Assembly: GCA_013399115.1 (NCBI GenBank)
Contig: VXAA01003162.1
Location: forward strand, 100,983 to 164,982
Length of the DNA: 64,000 nt
Direction of reading: 5' to 3'
Source of the DNA: Anseranas semipalmata
Lineage: Eukaryota; Chordata; Aves; Anseriformes; Anseranatidae
Both the position numbers and the translations under genes were made by a program. Positions 32,651 through 47,784 of this stretch are shown here, one piece after another (positions within the stretch are counted from its first letter, which is position 1; each line of letters begins with the position of its first letter). The notes beneath the pieces were generated by a model. It saw nothing but the letters and a program-made list of their open reading frames with translations, searched no databases and was not told the DNA's origin.

Positions 32651-35600
32651 GTGCAGAGCTACTTTCCACCCATCTCTCTAATTCCATAAATATAAACGTG
32701 CTCCATTCAACTGGATGATTTTTTCCCCCCCTTTTCTTGGTCAAAAAGCTATCCCACCTAACAGCAAGTCAAGGATCACCTCAGCCATCCTGCCTTATTC
32801 CGTTTGTCTTCATTCACACCTTGTATTTCTACATCCACTTCCAGACCATTAGACAACTCCCTGCAAACTGAAAGCTTCAGATGCTGTCTTACTAGAACAT
32901 ACCCAGCTACACATTTTTAATGCTATGACAGTTTGGTTCCTTAACAACTCTAGATGAACCTTGTCTTCCTTTCATTAAGTATTTATAGCTTTTCAGTAAT
33001 ATTTTGTACACCCATCTTTTTTTTTTTTCATTCAGAGAAAAGCCATTGCTAGTATTTGCATAATAAGGGACTGTTTCAGTGAACAAAGATAACAGCAGCT
33101 ATGTGAAGAACAATATGAACAAATTAAACAAATCAGGTAAAGCCATTTAGAATTAAACAATGCAACATACACAGCCACAGTATTTCAGTATTATCCTTTA
33201 CAAAAATATTATTCTTTGCATTATACTTTGTATTAAATGAACAAGAGTTAAGCCAGTATGTTCCATTCACCTGCAGGAGCACCATCAGCTTTTATTAGAT
33301 GCTGGAAACAATTCTACTGTGTTTAATTGGCATCTGCAAAAAAGCTTGTATTTGAAAATAACATTTAGGCACAGACTAATCCTGTGCAAGGTTATCACGC
33401 AGGTCTTTGGCCTGGTATGGTTTTGTGTTCAAGGGAGCCAAGGCAGAGACTAGTGTACAGAGGTGAGCGTTCCTTGAGGAGGTATCTGTTCATAGAAGAC
33501 AAGCTTTGACAAATATTTCATAGCACTTCCATTTGATAGTCAAACTTTCTTTCTGCATACAAATGCAGGTGGTGCAAAAACACATCTCTGGTATGTAGTT
33601 GTATCACTTGGTAGAAGAGTACATCTAGAGCTACTTACTGGTTTACTAATGAAGGAAAACATCAATCTGAAGTTTTTTCAATATTTATCATTTCTATACA
33701 CTTAATGAAGTATCTGCATGAACAGGTTCAATCAGTAGTTTTATACAGAATGAACCTGGCAAAAGACAGGAAGAATAAGAAATAATTGGATGTACTGATC
33801 CTATAGCCATTAAAAGATCTGTAGTAAGATACAAAGAAATTCACTGGGTTCTTGTTGGTACACAGCAGCTTCTACTTTTGATAGTCCAAAAGCACCAGAC
33901 ACACGTGCCTGGATAGATTTTAAAAACAGCGTTGGGAAGATGTGATCTAGCTGCTGGTTGTAACATGAGAACTGTCTGCTACAGCCACATACTAGAAAAG
34001 AGACAGGAATGAGACACATCATTTCCTTAGTGGAGGTGGAACAGGACTGATGGAAGAAACTGCCTAAGAGTCCATGGAGAGAGATCATATAAAGAACAAG
34101 GCGGGTCACAGTTCTGATAAAGAAAAGAACATTCTTTCTTCCTCAATGAAAATTATTACATTTAATATAGGCCATTAATCTTCCCATGTGCCCTGGAGAC
34201 CTAAATGAGCCTATGCACACTGTTCTGATGTTTTTGACGACAACTAATTAATCTTCAGAGGGAGTACTGAGTTTAGGGGCTCTATCTCACTACGCTGCAA
34301 TTTGTTTTCACTGGCAATTGGTTGAATTTTCCTTTATAACATGCAGGTTATGAATGTTTCATTTATTTTGACAATGCAATCACAAAGGGACAGTGATTGA
34401 TACAACTCTGTTTAAAGTGTTACATTTTTAAAATTGCAGTACAGAGGCCCATTTAGGTACCCAGCCTGCAGTGATTTCTTTAAGGTTCTACCATGTTCTT
34501 GCATCAGTTGCTCTTGGAGCTTTTTCTCTGTCCAAGTAGGAACCGAAGGCAGAGGCCAGCTCTTGTACATCCTCCATTTGCTATTCTCTGAAGACTTCAA
34601 TCTCCAAACCACTGCCTTATTTTCTTCCTACTCAAAAACAGCAACACAGTAGTGGCAAAGGAATGTGACAGAGGCACTAAAACACTCACCACTTTAACAA
34701 GTTCATTAAAGAATATACCATCTGGAAGAAGCTGCTGTATACTAAATATGCTGTCTCGATTCCATTAATCAAATAGTAAAATTCTACTTAAACCACAAAA
34801 TCTGAAAGATAAAAGAATAACTCCACTATGGGCTGATAACAACCCATTCCTTTCAGCTCCTGAATTTAAGGCTGGTGTTAAAAATGCATTTTCAATTGAA
34901 CTGAGTGTTTAAGAGCTAAAATAAGATATGGAAGCAGTTTGTCAAAGTTAGAATTTTTTTTTTTTTTTTGATAGCAGAGAGTATGGAGTGTGGTAGGGGG
35001 AGAAGAATTTGATCTTTCTGGGTGACAGAAGCAATATATTCTAAGATGTTTCCCACAGCCCCTGGACTTTGCATTTGCACTGACAATGAACCATCTTGGT
35101 AACTACTGTGAGCAACTGGATTTATTTCAAACTATTAGTTCCATCACAGCTTCTTTCTACTGAAGATGACAGTATTATTTATATTTAAATGTCTTATTTA
35201 AATAAGGTAAAACATTTGAATGCTCTGGTAGTAATTGTGGCACTTTTAGTGGCTTTTCCCCATGGGGAGTAATACAAGTTTCCATCTTCCTCCTTATGCA
35301 GGAAAATGGGAGATGCCCAAACATTATAAAAAAGGAGGTATTTGTTACAAGGCAAACTTCTTTCATTAGGCTGTAAAGTATGCAGGACTTGTCAGAAACC
35401 CCCTTGCAGCTGGTAACAGGACTGCTGGATAGGAGCACATACACAGTGGGCTCCCTGTCCCCATTTCAGATAGCCCTTCATTTCATTAGCTGGCACATTT
35501 CCAAACGCCTGTTTCTTTAAGCAAAGTCTTCCTGGGGCTTTGCAGGTCAATAGGGACATTCTCAGCTTCTGATTTTTTCAGAAAGTCCAGACAAAATCTC

Positions 35601-38600
35601 TTAGTCTAAGTCAGAAGGCTCAGGCAATGACTTGATTGCAAAACAGTTGAGTGCATGAACCTAATTGGCACCACCTCTGCTCTGCCAGTGATCCCCTGCT
35701 AACCACCAGTACTAAGTCCTAGATGCTTTCCTTGGCAGTCGAGGTCCTTCCACACCCACACAAGCGGAATGTAAGTAACCTTTTAGCTCGAGGCTTTAGT
35801 ACTCAGCCCATCACGCAGGATTGTAGAGATGCAAAAGTGGAACTAAGCCGGTAAAGATATGGAAGTACTAAAGCGCCTACATATTCTCTTTCCCAGCACA
35901 TGCAAAGCTCATTTCAAGTATAGCCCTTATTAATAACAAACTGCAAAAAGCCCCTAATCTGTAACACCAGCCAGCTGCTTCTTTTGATCAGCTACAGGCT
36001 TAATGCTTTTAAGATGCAGGCAAAGTAAAATAAGTACCCCTACCTCTCCCCTTCTGCAGCACTGTCATCCCCTACACCCACCCCCCAAAATTAAATCCCC
36101 TCAGTCAAAATCTCACTTGATTTTCAAGGCAGCTATGCAATGGAAATTAGTTATTGCTAATTCCTTCCATCTCCTAGAATATTTGAACACACTGGTTTCG
36201 TGTTCATTTACTAAAATCTAATAATGATTTCAATTGGCCCAGACAGAGCTCTCAATAGTCAGCACAGGTCACAGCACTGTCATAAAGCAACAGAAATATG
36301 GATTAAGATCTGGCAGAATCGGTGCTGTTGGAGCTTGAATGCATTCAGGTTGAACAATAGGCTACCAGGAATCTTCTGTATAATTCTTTGCGCTGCTCTC
36401 TCCTGGGAAGTGATGATGAAATTTGAGAAGTACTCAGGCCCCACTTTCAAAAACACTACCAAGAGTTTCTCAACACATCCCACACATTGGCATAATAAAC
36501 TATTCACTGGCTGGTCAATTTACAACAATAAGTAGAAATGAAAATCCAAGTTCAAAACCTCAAAGTTACTTTTACTATTACTTCCTTAAGTACACACGAA
36601 AACAGAAGCATTTTCTTATTGCATTATATCTGTTGCCTTAAAAGACATGAACTGCTTACATTTTAAAACAACTGCAGAGTTTCAGGAGAACCTGTTAGAG
36701 CAACTAACTAGTAAATTTAGAACAGAAGAGTTATGAAAAGTCCCACACTTACCTAGCCACATTGTCCAGAAGTATTGCAAAGAATAAAAACCCTTTAAGT
36801 TATTTCCCTGCTCTAGTCTGTTGTAGATCTATCTAACATTGAGATCTTCCTGCCACTTCTCCACAAGTTACTGAAAAAGGCAAATGAAGGCATTCGCTAT
36901 CATGGGAAGGCACTCTGCTAGATTAGTTACCTTTACTGCATTAATTTTCGTCAGTAACAAATGTGTCCTATTTGTGATCTAGGGAAATCTCATATTTCTA
37001 TAAGTTTGCTTTTTTAATGCAGATAACTTCACCTGTAGGAAGACTTTTGACATATGCATAAAGATTACTTATTTTATCCCCCCAAATATGCCGGTGTTTT
37101 TAATGATCTAAGATGGTAATAAAGCAAAGATAGGAAAATCTCCGAGTTAATTATTAATGCTTGTGCATACTACTACCCATGCACTTGCTCATGTTTCCTG
37201 TAAATGCTAACCAAATTAATTTCATGGCTCTCTGGCACTGTGGTAGAAGGTGTGAGTCCAGATCAATTTTTTTTTTTTTTTTAAATGAAAATTAGAATGA
37301 ACTTCCCACAACAATGGGAAGTTTCTCCTATAAGAGGAGAGGCAAATAAACCACCCACTGAAGGTATAAAGAGAACTGGTGCAGCCTGGGACTGACTATG
37401 GATGGTCTCAGACTCTACTTTTATTCTGTAGCCTAAACACTCTGTCAAGACATGAAACAAGCCGAGTACTTGTGATGGTATACTTCCCATTAACTTCTAT
37501 TTCTTCTCTCCTTTTGCTCTACATCTTATGCACATTTTGACAAAGTTGCACTTTTTCAGTAGAATTTCTACTCACAAGGGGACGTCCTCATGGTTAAAAC
37601 ATCAGAACAGTGCGAGTTATTTCCCATCCCTTCTCTGCTGACGACTGGACTCTGTGCGCCCATTTTCCAGCGTGTAAGCTGACACCTCCTCCACAGAGAC
37701 TGTGCACCTCCATTTCTTCATGAGTAAGACTGCATTGAACCCGATGTTTTACTCACTGAAATTACTCATTGGCATCACATGACATAATCCTGCACATGCA
37801 CTTCTGTTCTTCATGATTCTCCCTCTTTCCCCTCACAATAATATTGGCTTGGCTTTCATGGCTCTCGGCTGTTGACTTTCTGCAGAGTGAACTGGAATAG
37901 GCTCCTTTTAACAAGCAGCAGATTTCATTTTAAACCCTTTCTGCACAGAATGCAGAGCCTTGAATGTTTTCCAGGAGTCTGAAGTGTGCTGACTTCTGTA
38001 CTCAGAGTAATAAACACAGCTGAGCTTGACTAACTAACGGAAGCAGAGATGCAGTTATGTCACTCATTCACAACAGAGCAGTCAAAATACTTCCACCCTG
38101 CCTACTACATCGATAAAGGTAATGACACTGCAGCCACAACCATTATATACAGCCACACGAGCTTCTAACGTGAATGGGGACTGGTCCTTTCACTTACAAT
38201 GTTGTCTGAGTTTCTTTGTGTGGGGGTCTTTCTTTTCCTTTCTTTAAGTAGTAGCTCCCTAGACTCGCAGCAAGACTTGAAGTAGTTCCCGTTACACAGC
38301 TGACTACCAATCCAGGTGCTCCTCACAGACCATCACTGAATTGTGCAATTCCTCCAGTAGGGCACTACCCTACGCTAGGTGGAAACAGAGTGTGCCACTT
38401 TGCATTGGCAGCAGACAGCCTGGGAAAATACTGTTTGCCTGGCATCATAATTCTTTAATTAAAAGTCTTCAAACTCTAAAGCCTCTGGGGATGTTAAGTT
38501 TAGCTAAAAATCTAAATGTTAAATTATAGCCAATTTGAATGCATGGTAGCATCTCAAAGTAAGATGCTGTGACTAAGGATATGGTAATGCTAAAAAATAA

Positions 38601-41600
38601 AAATAAAATCAAAGCACAGCTATACCCAAGCCAGGCAGTTTAAAGCTAGCTTGAGTATCCTAGAAAGCAAGTCATGCTAACTCAGAGGGAGGAATTATCC
38701 ATCTTCACCTCATTCTCCTCTCTTATTTTCATGTCTACAGAATATTGATGCCCAAGCCAACACTCAAAGAAGTCCGTCCACAGTCCTAATATCACTGCCA
38801 CAACTAGGCTCACTCAAAGTTTGAAGCAGTCAGGTCGTCCAGGTCACATTCCAGCTGGAGCAACAGATCAGCCAAGGACATGGACTGTGGCAGCTCCCTG
38901 TGAAGTCAGCATGAGATATAACCATTTCTTATCGAACCATCAGCTGGAGGAAAAAACAAAGTTGGCCACAGGAAGGAGGTGCGTTCTAGGTACGGGCACG
39001 GTCTCCTTTTGTTTATGCCCACTTCTGCTGTAGATAGCCAGGCAGAGAATATTTGTCTTTTGCTGTATATAATAGTTTAGTTTTCCAATTGCATGTGTTT
39101 TGCTTCCAAGAGTGACAACAAAACATGGTCTTCAGCTTCGGATATTTTCCTGCGTTATCTGATATGAAAACTTAACTTCTTTATCAAGTACATGGGATGT
39201 TGTGTCTCTCCTTTTTGTTAATCTAGAGAAGTTTTGAGATTTTATACTATGATAGAATAAAATATGGCATGGATTGAACAACACTAATCATCACCTACTC
39301 CACCATCATTGAAATCCAGTAGAGCTCACAGCATCCTTAAGACAAAGGCTGACTTTGTTTTGACTGGGAAGCCATTTCCTTCCAGGAAAGCCCCCTGCAA
39401 AAATCAATAAATGAGTGTAGCCTCAAAACACCATTCACTTTGCTTCCTGGAAATTAACAGCTAAGTGTTGAACTTCATACAGAGGACCACGAGGGGAAAT
39501 AACTTACAAGTAATCACATTTCTGATCTGCTTGTGAAATACTCAAGCACATCAGGCATTGGCAATTCATTTTCCTACAGTTTTGCTTCAATTGTAGTCAG
39601 AATGTAACTGGCCATTCCTTTGGGAAGGATGGTTTTGAAACACCATTACTCTCACTGCATGTGGCAGGAGTTACAGCTCCCCACAGGTTCCCTGTTTCAA
39701 GCCTGTCACTGCCTTGAAGGCTGAGCTCTGCTCTGATTCAGCTCTACCACAGCCACACTTCACCTTCAAGTCTAAAGGGAAAGTTCAGATATTGTGTAAA
39801 GTCCTCAAAAATAATCAAGCCCAACAACTGTTGATAAGATTACATCAGTATTTTGCTTTCACTTGAACAGCAGAACTAGAGGGGACACCACCAGCAGAAT
39901 TTAAACGGACAGAACACTCATCTGGAAGGAAGCTGATGAAAAACTTCTCTTCTAGCTTTCAGAAATACCCAGCAACCTGATAACTTCTCAAATAAGATTC
40001 CTGCTAGGTTGCCAACCATGGAAGATTTGTTTATTATTACAAAATATAAAACCAAACACTTTAGTTATACTCCACCAGGCCCCACCTTAGCCCTTACAAC
40101 TCAGAGTCCTGCCATCAGTGATGCAAGGCCAGAGGGAGATACAGTAACCACCAGTCACGATTTCAGACTCTTCTGGGAGGCTGCACTTGCTGTTTGTTTT
40201 GATTGTCCCTGGGCCAAAACACAATTCTTGCTTACTGTATATGTCAGTCTGGCACGCACAAGTCAACCCTGGATCTAGAAGAACCACCTAAGTACATTTA
40301 CCATTTGATGTGGTTGCCTCTTGGGAATAAAAGCAAAGCCACGAGATTGGGTTTCAAGCAATTGCCTTCCAAAGCTAACTGGCTTTGCTGACTGTGGCAG
40401 AAGACCGCCCTGAAGGGGTCTGCAGAAGGACCTAATTGAGACTGCGGCACCAAAACAAACCAAGTTGGCTACTACAGTGGTGGGAATACATCGCCATTAG
40501 CATCTCCACCTCCGCTGTACTTCCAAAACTTTTTATTGCTTAACCCAGAGGAAAAAAAAAAAGTGATGCAACACCATTTTTATGAGTCCCCTCAAATGTT
40601 TCCGTATTAGTTGGTGATAAGACTCACATCACTGAAGTATATTAACAGAAGAATGGGAAAAACTATGTCACCTGCTTTTCTGCAAAAAAACATCACTTCC
40701 CACTAGATTAGTGATCAAAAGCACAGAATAAGATCAAATACATTCACATTTGCCAACAGCACAGGTCTCCCTTCCCCATATAAGCTCAGTGTACCTTGGA
40801 TCCCACCTGAAGACCTGGCTACCAATTATCTCTCAGTGCTAGGAAAATCTCATACTCCTGCGAGTGCTAACTTTTCCTCAGAATCAGCAGCTACAGGGCC
40901 ACTGATACCGTAGTATGTCATGCACTTTTAAAAAACAAGTAAGTTAGGCTCAAACTTGAAGCTACCTGAATGCCCTCCCACGCCAAGGCTTCCAAAACTG
41001 CCTACATTAATGGACTGCATTAGAACTACTAACTTTAAGAAGTCCTTACATAGGATGTGACTTGAAATACTGACCTCAGTCCGAAACACTGTCCATTCTC
41101 TCCACTGATAACTGCTTAAACAATAATCCCCTTTGGGGGAATGCAGCTCAGGAAGTTCTAGAGACAAGATCCTCTTGATCAAAGTGGTGCAGAAAAAAAG
41201 CCCCAGATTAGGTCAAACAAGAAAAGTTGTACTGGGGCACGTGCAAGACTGAACACTTGTCTCATCACCTATGAAGCATAAAGGCAGTTTAGTGGGTGCC
41301 TAAGTTTTCAGGTCCACAGTTCAATTTCCTTGAGAAAAAGATGAGATCTCTGTGTACAAGTCAGCAGGTGTAACCAATGCTGTCACCTTCACCATGCTTA
41401 TGTCAAGGATGTTGGCCCTGGCACTGGAGTAATGGTAATCAATCTCCTTTTCTCTTCAAAGGAAGCACTCAAGGGCAGTAACATCTGGTGATAGTTTTGA
41501 GCAGTTTGTTGTTTGTACTGCAGACTATTCCAATATTCTGAGGATCAATATGCTGTAAGTTATCCACTCAGGAGATTTTGAGAAATGATAGATCTACAAC

Positions 41601-44600
41601 CTTTATAGCCTTTCTTACCAATCTTTCCTTCAAATATCCTGTTGGCAGAGCTCTCCCCCATGCATGGCTGGAATCAGCAGATGGAAAGAGGGCGTATCTG
41701 CACACCTGAACCAAGACAGGACCTTTCATGTTCCATGGGTGGGCCTCAGAAGTGCCTAACAAATTAGACAGCACTAGATAAACAATTCTAAACTGGAAGA
41801 GTTTCAGCAGCTAAGTCAGAATGCCAAATGGTGCAAATCCTACACAAGTCTAAACTGAGCAACTGTACCTTTTGCTTTCTGTCCTCCTGCCATTTCTAAC
41901 TCTGGACACGAGCATTTCCTTTGGGAATCTAGAGAAAAAACAAAACAAAACAAAAAAAAACCAAGCAAATCCCAGCAGCTCCAGCTGCAGTGATGCACTT
42001 CCTTTAGGTTAGAAAGATAAGAAGTAATAAATATGTTTCCTTAAAACTGGTGAAAATCCAGATAAACTTCTCTAGATTTCATTAGTTAATTGGTAGAGAT
42101 ATTACAGTGAAAATAAAAATCCACTCAGTGGCTTTGTCATAACAAGGTTCAGACTTGTGGAGGATATTCATAGCCATTGAGGAGCCAAAACTTAACAGCA
42201 AAAACAGCCGTTAGGCTGAGTTATAAATTACAACAATTTGCTAAGAGCCACAGCAAGTTTAAACCCATTTCTTTCAGAATTCTCACAGGTGATAAACCAT
42301 TTACTGTTTGAAGTCTGTAATTTAATCCTTATTTCCACTCCCGTACTTCCCAAATTGAGTTTTATGTAGATTGGCACACAAAATTCTACCAACTTGGCTC
42401 ACAGTAAGTGGTACTTTATTCCATGAATAATCTTACAAAATATTAGCAATCCTCAATAAGCACCAGCAATGTCAATCTGATATTTAGTATCAGACCATGG
42501 CTCAAGCCAAACATGACAAAAAGGAAATAACCTGTTCCATATGGATTGCTTCAAACTATTTCATCATTTGTTCTGCAAAGAAGAATGAAACAAAGTTGAA
42601 AGACATCATTTAAGAGCTAGTTTCACGTAAGGAGATGTTCTGGCCCAGATTTCAAGAGAACCACCTTTAAAACCCTTTCTACAAAGCTGCTTGTTTTCTG
42701 GACCATTATAGATAGACTCAAGACAACAGGAGTAAGAACGTTAGCCCTGAAAGCCAAGGATTGACAGACTACACTAGGTGGCACTGCTACACATGGCTTA
42801 AGTTGAACTGTGGGTTCAAATTAAGCTTCATTTTTGAACAAATATCTGTATTAAGTTTATGATGGAAGTGTTCTGAGGGAGCTTTGGCAAGCAGCAAGGA
42901 AGCTCTTTCCTCTCCTGGAATTACAGACAATTTCTGCCATGACGTTATTAGCTAGAAAGCAGCCAGTAGGAGTCTTGATAATAATGCTGCTCCCTCCTTC
43001 AGGAATTGCACATGTGCTGTTTAAGCCAGTCCTTTAACAGGTACACACACAACCACAACCAAACATTGCCTTTAGAGCACACATGGGAGCCGGTCACTGG
43101 CTTTGGCAAGGGGGAAAACTTGACCTAGAAGACCTGGACACCACCAAAAACTACAGGTGGCAGAAGGCTGACTGTATGTCAGAATCTGTTTGGGTTATGG
43201 AGACCGACAATAAAGTAAGGCATCTTTGGATGGCAGTCTAAATAATAGGTTAGAGGTCTTTTTCTAACATTATTCAAAAGTTATAAACTGCAGAACACAA
43301 CTAACGCAGTAATAACTAAACAGCCATCACCCATTTCTGTCTTTTGCCTACTGCCACTACTTAACAGGACACTCAACAGTTACCAATAAACAGGACAAAA
43401 TACCTGGCAAAATGGACAGTTGCAGGCACTGAGCATTGTTTATATTTATTCAGGGCCCTGTGCATTACACAGCAGGATACTCAAGGTTAAATGTCTGTAA
43501 TTTCACTTGTCTATTAAATCTAATTCCTTGATAGCAGTAAGTGGAATCAGCTGAACTTTTTTGGCATTACAGCCTGATGAGTGGGTGTGGGCCACATGGC
43601 CACCCACTGAACTGAACAAACTCGACCTTCACCTTGCTTCTTTATAGCAGTTAAATGGAAACAGGAATTCCAACCACCTTTTGTTCTTAGAAATTCNCAG
43701 CACTGTCTGCAGCCATCTGCCCAGCAGAATAACTCACAGGTCCAGAACTCTGACACTGACCTTTATTATTTCATCTTTTCCAGTTCTTCCTGTGCAAGAA
43801 GGAAGCCACTGATACTAAAATTGTCATAGCTGAAACTGGTGAGGCTTTCTTTACAAACACAACAAGCCCTGACACCAGAGGTTGTTTAAATTAGTGCCAT
43901 GTCATAACTTTCCACCAGAGTAAGTTTTCAATACTGAAGATCAGTTTCAGCCAAAGAGAAAATACATGAAGCAGTTTCCTGAAGAGAAGGCAAAGAAAAG
44001 TTATCATGCCTTTTGGCCAAGAGCTTGGTGTCCTCACACTGGGCTGAAGAATCCACGTTCAAATTCTCTTCAGCTTGATATCAGAAAGAAGCAGTGATGA
44101 ACCTTCCACCACACATTTAAGCAAAAGCCGAGACTCTGGAGATTGTGAATTCTCTAGTTATTGCAAGATAACTACCAAGACACATATGCCATTACAGAAA
44201 ATCCAAACAAATGGCTGGAAACACAAAAAACATACAGGTAAAAAGGAGAAGCAAGAGTACTGCTCTACGTAATTTATTTTGGTGCCATACTTGGCAACAG
44301 CACTACTTATTCCTCTGCCTCCATACCAGAATGGAAGAGGATGCTCACTTCTCAAATTCATTAAGTGTCATGGAGACCTTGGGAAGAAAGCTTTTACTGC
44401 TCAGAACACACCCCACAATACTCTATTCTGTACTGAATGGGAACGTACCTTGAGCTATGCTCAAGCCTTGTTAAGTTGTCCACTTGGAGCTCACTGCATG
44501 TAAAGATAAGAAAGACATCACCACTTTGGCCCACCCATTCACATTTCAGCCCAAATATGAGGGCATACCATCTAAAAAACGCCCCTTGGAGTTTAAGACG

Positions 44601-47600
44601 ACTGGATTTCTGGTAATCCCACAACCCAGCACCTAAGAGCCTAGCTTTTGTGGTTGTCCTTTTGGAGCTGAAAATCAGCCGGATGATTTTTAATACTAAA
44701 TCTACTTAGGAAGACTTACTCTGTACTGCCATACAATGGAAAGGAGATGAACACTGTTCTCCCCTTCCACTGAAAAAAAAAAAGCCTTGGTATTTCACTA
44801 TATACATAAAGGCTTGATAAAGTTGGTTGTTCTGATTTGCAGACAGTAGGTGTTCAAATGCAACAATTAAAAGAATGTCAATGAAACTCCTAGTCATAGT
44901 GATTGGAAAGGAGCAGAGCTGCAAGCTGTCCAAAAGCAAGCAGAGCAGACTGATTTTTGGAGAGAAGTATGAGTTTATCCTGCAGACCAATGTTTCTGAA
45001 TGTGGAATTGGCTATGGCCAAACTCAAATTTCATTCTAAGCGTCAGGATTTTTAAATCTGTTATCACAGAAAACATAGAAACAGAACAATTACTAAGTCA
45101 AGCATCTTCTTATACAGAGAAGGAAGACTGTATAGTTGGGATTAATTCTGTTTATGTGCCTCTAGAAAGATATGCTTGTATCTTGCCAAGCATCTCAAAA
45201 CACAGGCACATTTAGTTATGAATAACCCCACAAGAAAGATTTCTATGACTTAGAGGAAGTGTAACATTTTGTAGGATTCTCACTCATTTGTTATAAATAT
45301 CAACATTTCCTTAGAATTTCCTCCCAAGTCTTCTCCAAATACAAACATTTTACAGTACAGTAGAAGAATCTTGCTACCCAAATAGTTTAATAACAATCAT
45401 AAAATAGAGGTTTTTGTAGTTATTTTTTCCCAGTATAATCAAAGTGTCAGTGTCAATACATGACAACACCTTTTTTCTTTCACACTAATATCTTCACGTT
45501 CTTTTCCCAAAAATAAAATACATTTAATCTGTGATTTTTAGTGAGGATTACATAAAACTTGTTCTTTCTTTTTCTCCCTGTTTCGACTGAAGTGAAGTAG
45601 AACAAGAACTAACGTCTTGGCAACCAAGTATCTTTACTGAAGTAAACAGAAGCCCTAGAAGACAGAATTTACAGCTGTCCCTTTCTCAAAGCAGTGTTAG
45701 CAGACATCGCTACACAAAACACTGATTTGTGGGACTGTTATCTTGAAATCAAGTTTGATTCAAATCTGATGATCAGAACAGGAAGCGACAAACTGAAAGC
45801 AGACATTCCTGTTCAAGTCAGCTTTTAATACTCCTTTAGCTTTGGTTTCACTTCAAGTGCGTGACTTGTATTTATCTAAGAAAGGGGAAAAAAATCAGCA
45901 TCTTATGGAAAACTGCAAAATGGAAATGTCAAAATCTATAAAACAGCTCATTGGCAGGTCCTCTTGACAGCGAGTCTAAAACTACTCCAACAGATTGCAT
46001 CTTTCTTGGAAGGCAGAAAGCATCATGCAGTCCTAAATTACCGAGCATGTTCTACCACATGACTTCAATTAAGAGGAAAACCAGCAATAGCCATTACCTT
46101 TATGAACTTGAAAACTAGCACTGTAAGAATTTTGCATGTTCACAACTCTGATCCTGTGATGGAGTCCAAAAGTACAGAATTCAATTCTGATGGCACCATA
46201 TTGTATTCCATAATTCCAAGTCATTTGTGTACCAACCTGCCCTCTGTGCAGATGAAACAGATTTTGCAAAGGTTTTTTTTTTTTTTTTTTTAAACTGAAA
46301 AACAGGAGAGGAAACGTATATATGCTGATCCACCCTAGAATGTTAAGCAGCCTCAGAGACAGGATGCTCAGAGGTAGGGTTAAAACAGGAATTAGACGGA
46401 TCAGTTCAGAACAAGAGCTTTGACCTCAGCCTGCCTCTATCCAACAACCAAACGACTGGCAAACACCAGGCATATGCTAGGAATGGCAGCACAGGAATTT
46501 GAACTAGGGGAGTTGCCTAAGCAGCACACAGTCAGTCTCAGTTCTGTCCCAGAGGATGTTTGACATACGAAATGAAACAACTTCAGTAGGAGAGAATAGA
46601 AATGGCAAGTTAGCAGGCAAGGCTGCCAGCAAAACTGCGGGGGAGACCTGAGGATAGCCAAATTCACTGGACACTGAGACACATAACCGCAGATCTCATT
46701 CAACTGAGAAGAATCTTTCCTTGTTAAAAGGGCCAAGTAAATGATTTGTTCCCACAAAATGATTTGAATTTTCACAGGTCAGTATTTTCCCTCCTGTACT
46801 TTATGTAAAGCAGTCATTTTAGGTAAAGCCATTAGCAAAATTCCCCAGAAGAGCCCATTACTATTCCACCACAAGTTCAAGGTCTGAAAGGCAGTACTGC
46901 GTGTTTCAAGATTTCAAAGACAGACTCCTACAGTTCTTTATATTGCATATAAAGCCACTTATGAAAGTGTTATATATATATTTTTACACACTGGATGAAC
47001 CCATAAGGATGGCTTCCTCACATTCCTGAAAAGCCAGATGAGATAGCTTTTCTTTCTCTTTTCTTCATCTTAAATGAAAATTTACTCATGTAATCCTATC
47101 TTTCCATGACAGAAGAAAGGGGAGACTGGGAGAAAATAGGACACAACCCACAGATTACAAAAAAGAAAAACAAAGCATTTGCTGTCCTCAACTCCATTAG
47201 CACAACAAAACATTTTGTAAAACTGGGAACCTGTTTATATCAAAACTGTATTTGTTTATGAAACAGGAGTTTGCATTCCAATATCTACTGGCACATGCAA
47301 ATATCCCATTCAATAGTAAAGCTACTGTAGCATTTTAGTACAGGGTTCAATACAAAGAAATTGCTTTTCAGCTGACTGTACTACTGGTCACGGGTCTGAA
47401 ATAAGGCCCTCAAGGCAGAATATCTATGTGATATTGTTGCCCCCCCCCCCCAACAAAACCACAAGGAAACACCAAACCAACACCAAATACCACTCTGAAT
47501 ATATAGAAAGCAGTGAGAATACANTCATTATGAGTTTAATTATCCAGTATTAACTGATACAGGTGCAAATGGGGCTGCCTTCACCACAGGTGGTGGTCTT

Positions 47601-47740
47601 TGCACACAGTGTCAAAGCTGAAAGTTCCCTACCATCAGTTGGTAAATGCAGCAAAGATAAACAACTCAGCACAAGGCAGCTCAGCTCCCATGCAGCCACA
47701 CCTTGCACCTGGCAGAGCTGCAGGCACTATCAAAGCAGGC

Positions 47741-47784
47741 AAAAAAAAAAAAANNNNNNNNNNNNNNNNNNNNNNNNNNNNNNN
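47741..47784. other. Assembly gap beside poly-A
   Basis: Thirteen A (47741-47753) run into 31 N (47754-47784), then AAAACA. The gap sits exactly at a homopolymer, so it is probably an A tract that could not be resolved, and its true length is unknown. Translations across it are meaningless. Confidence 0.98.
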
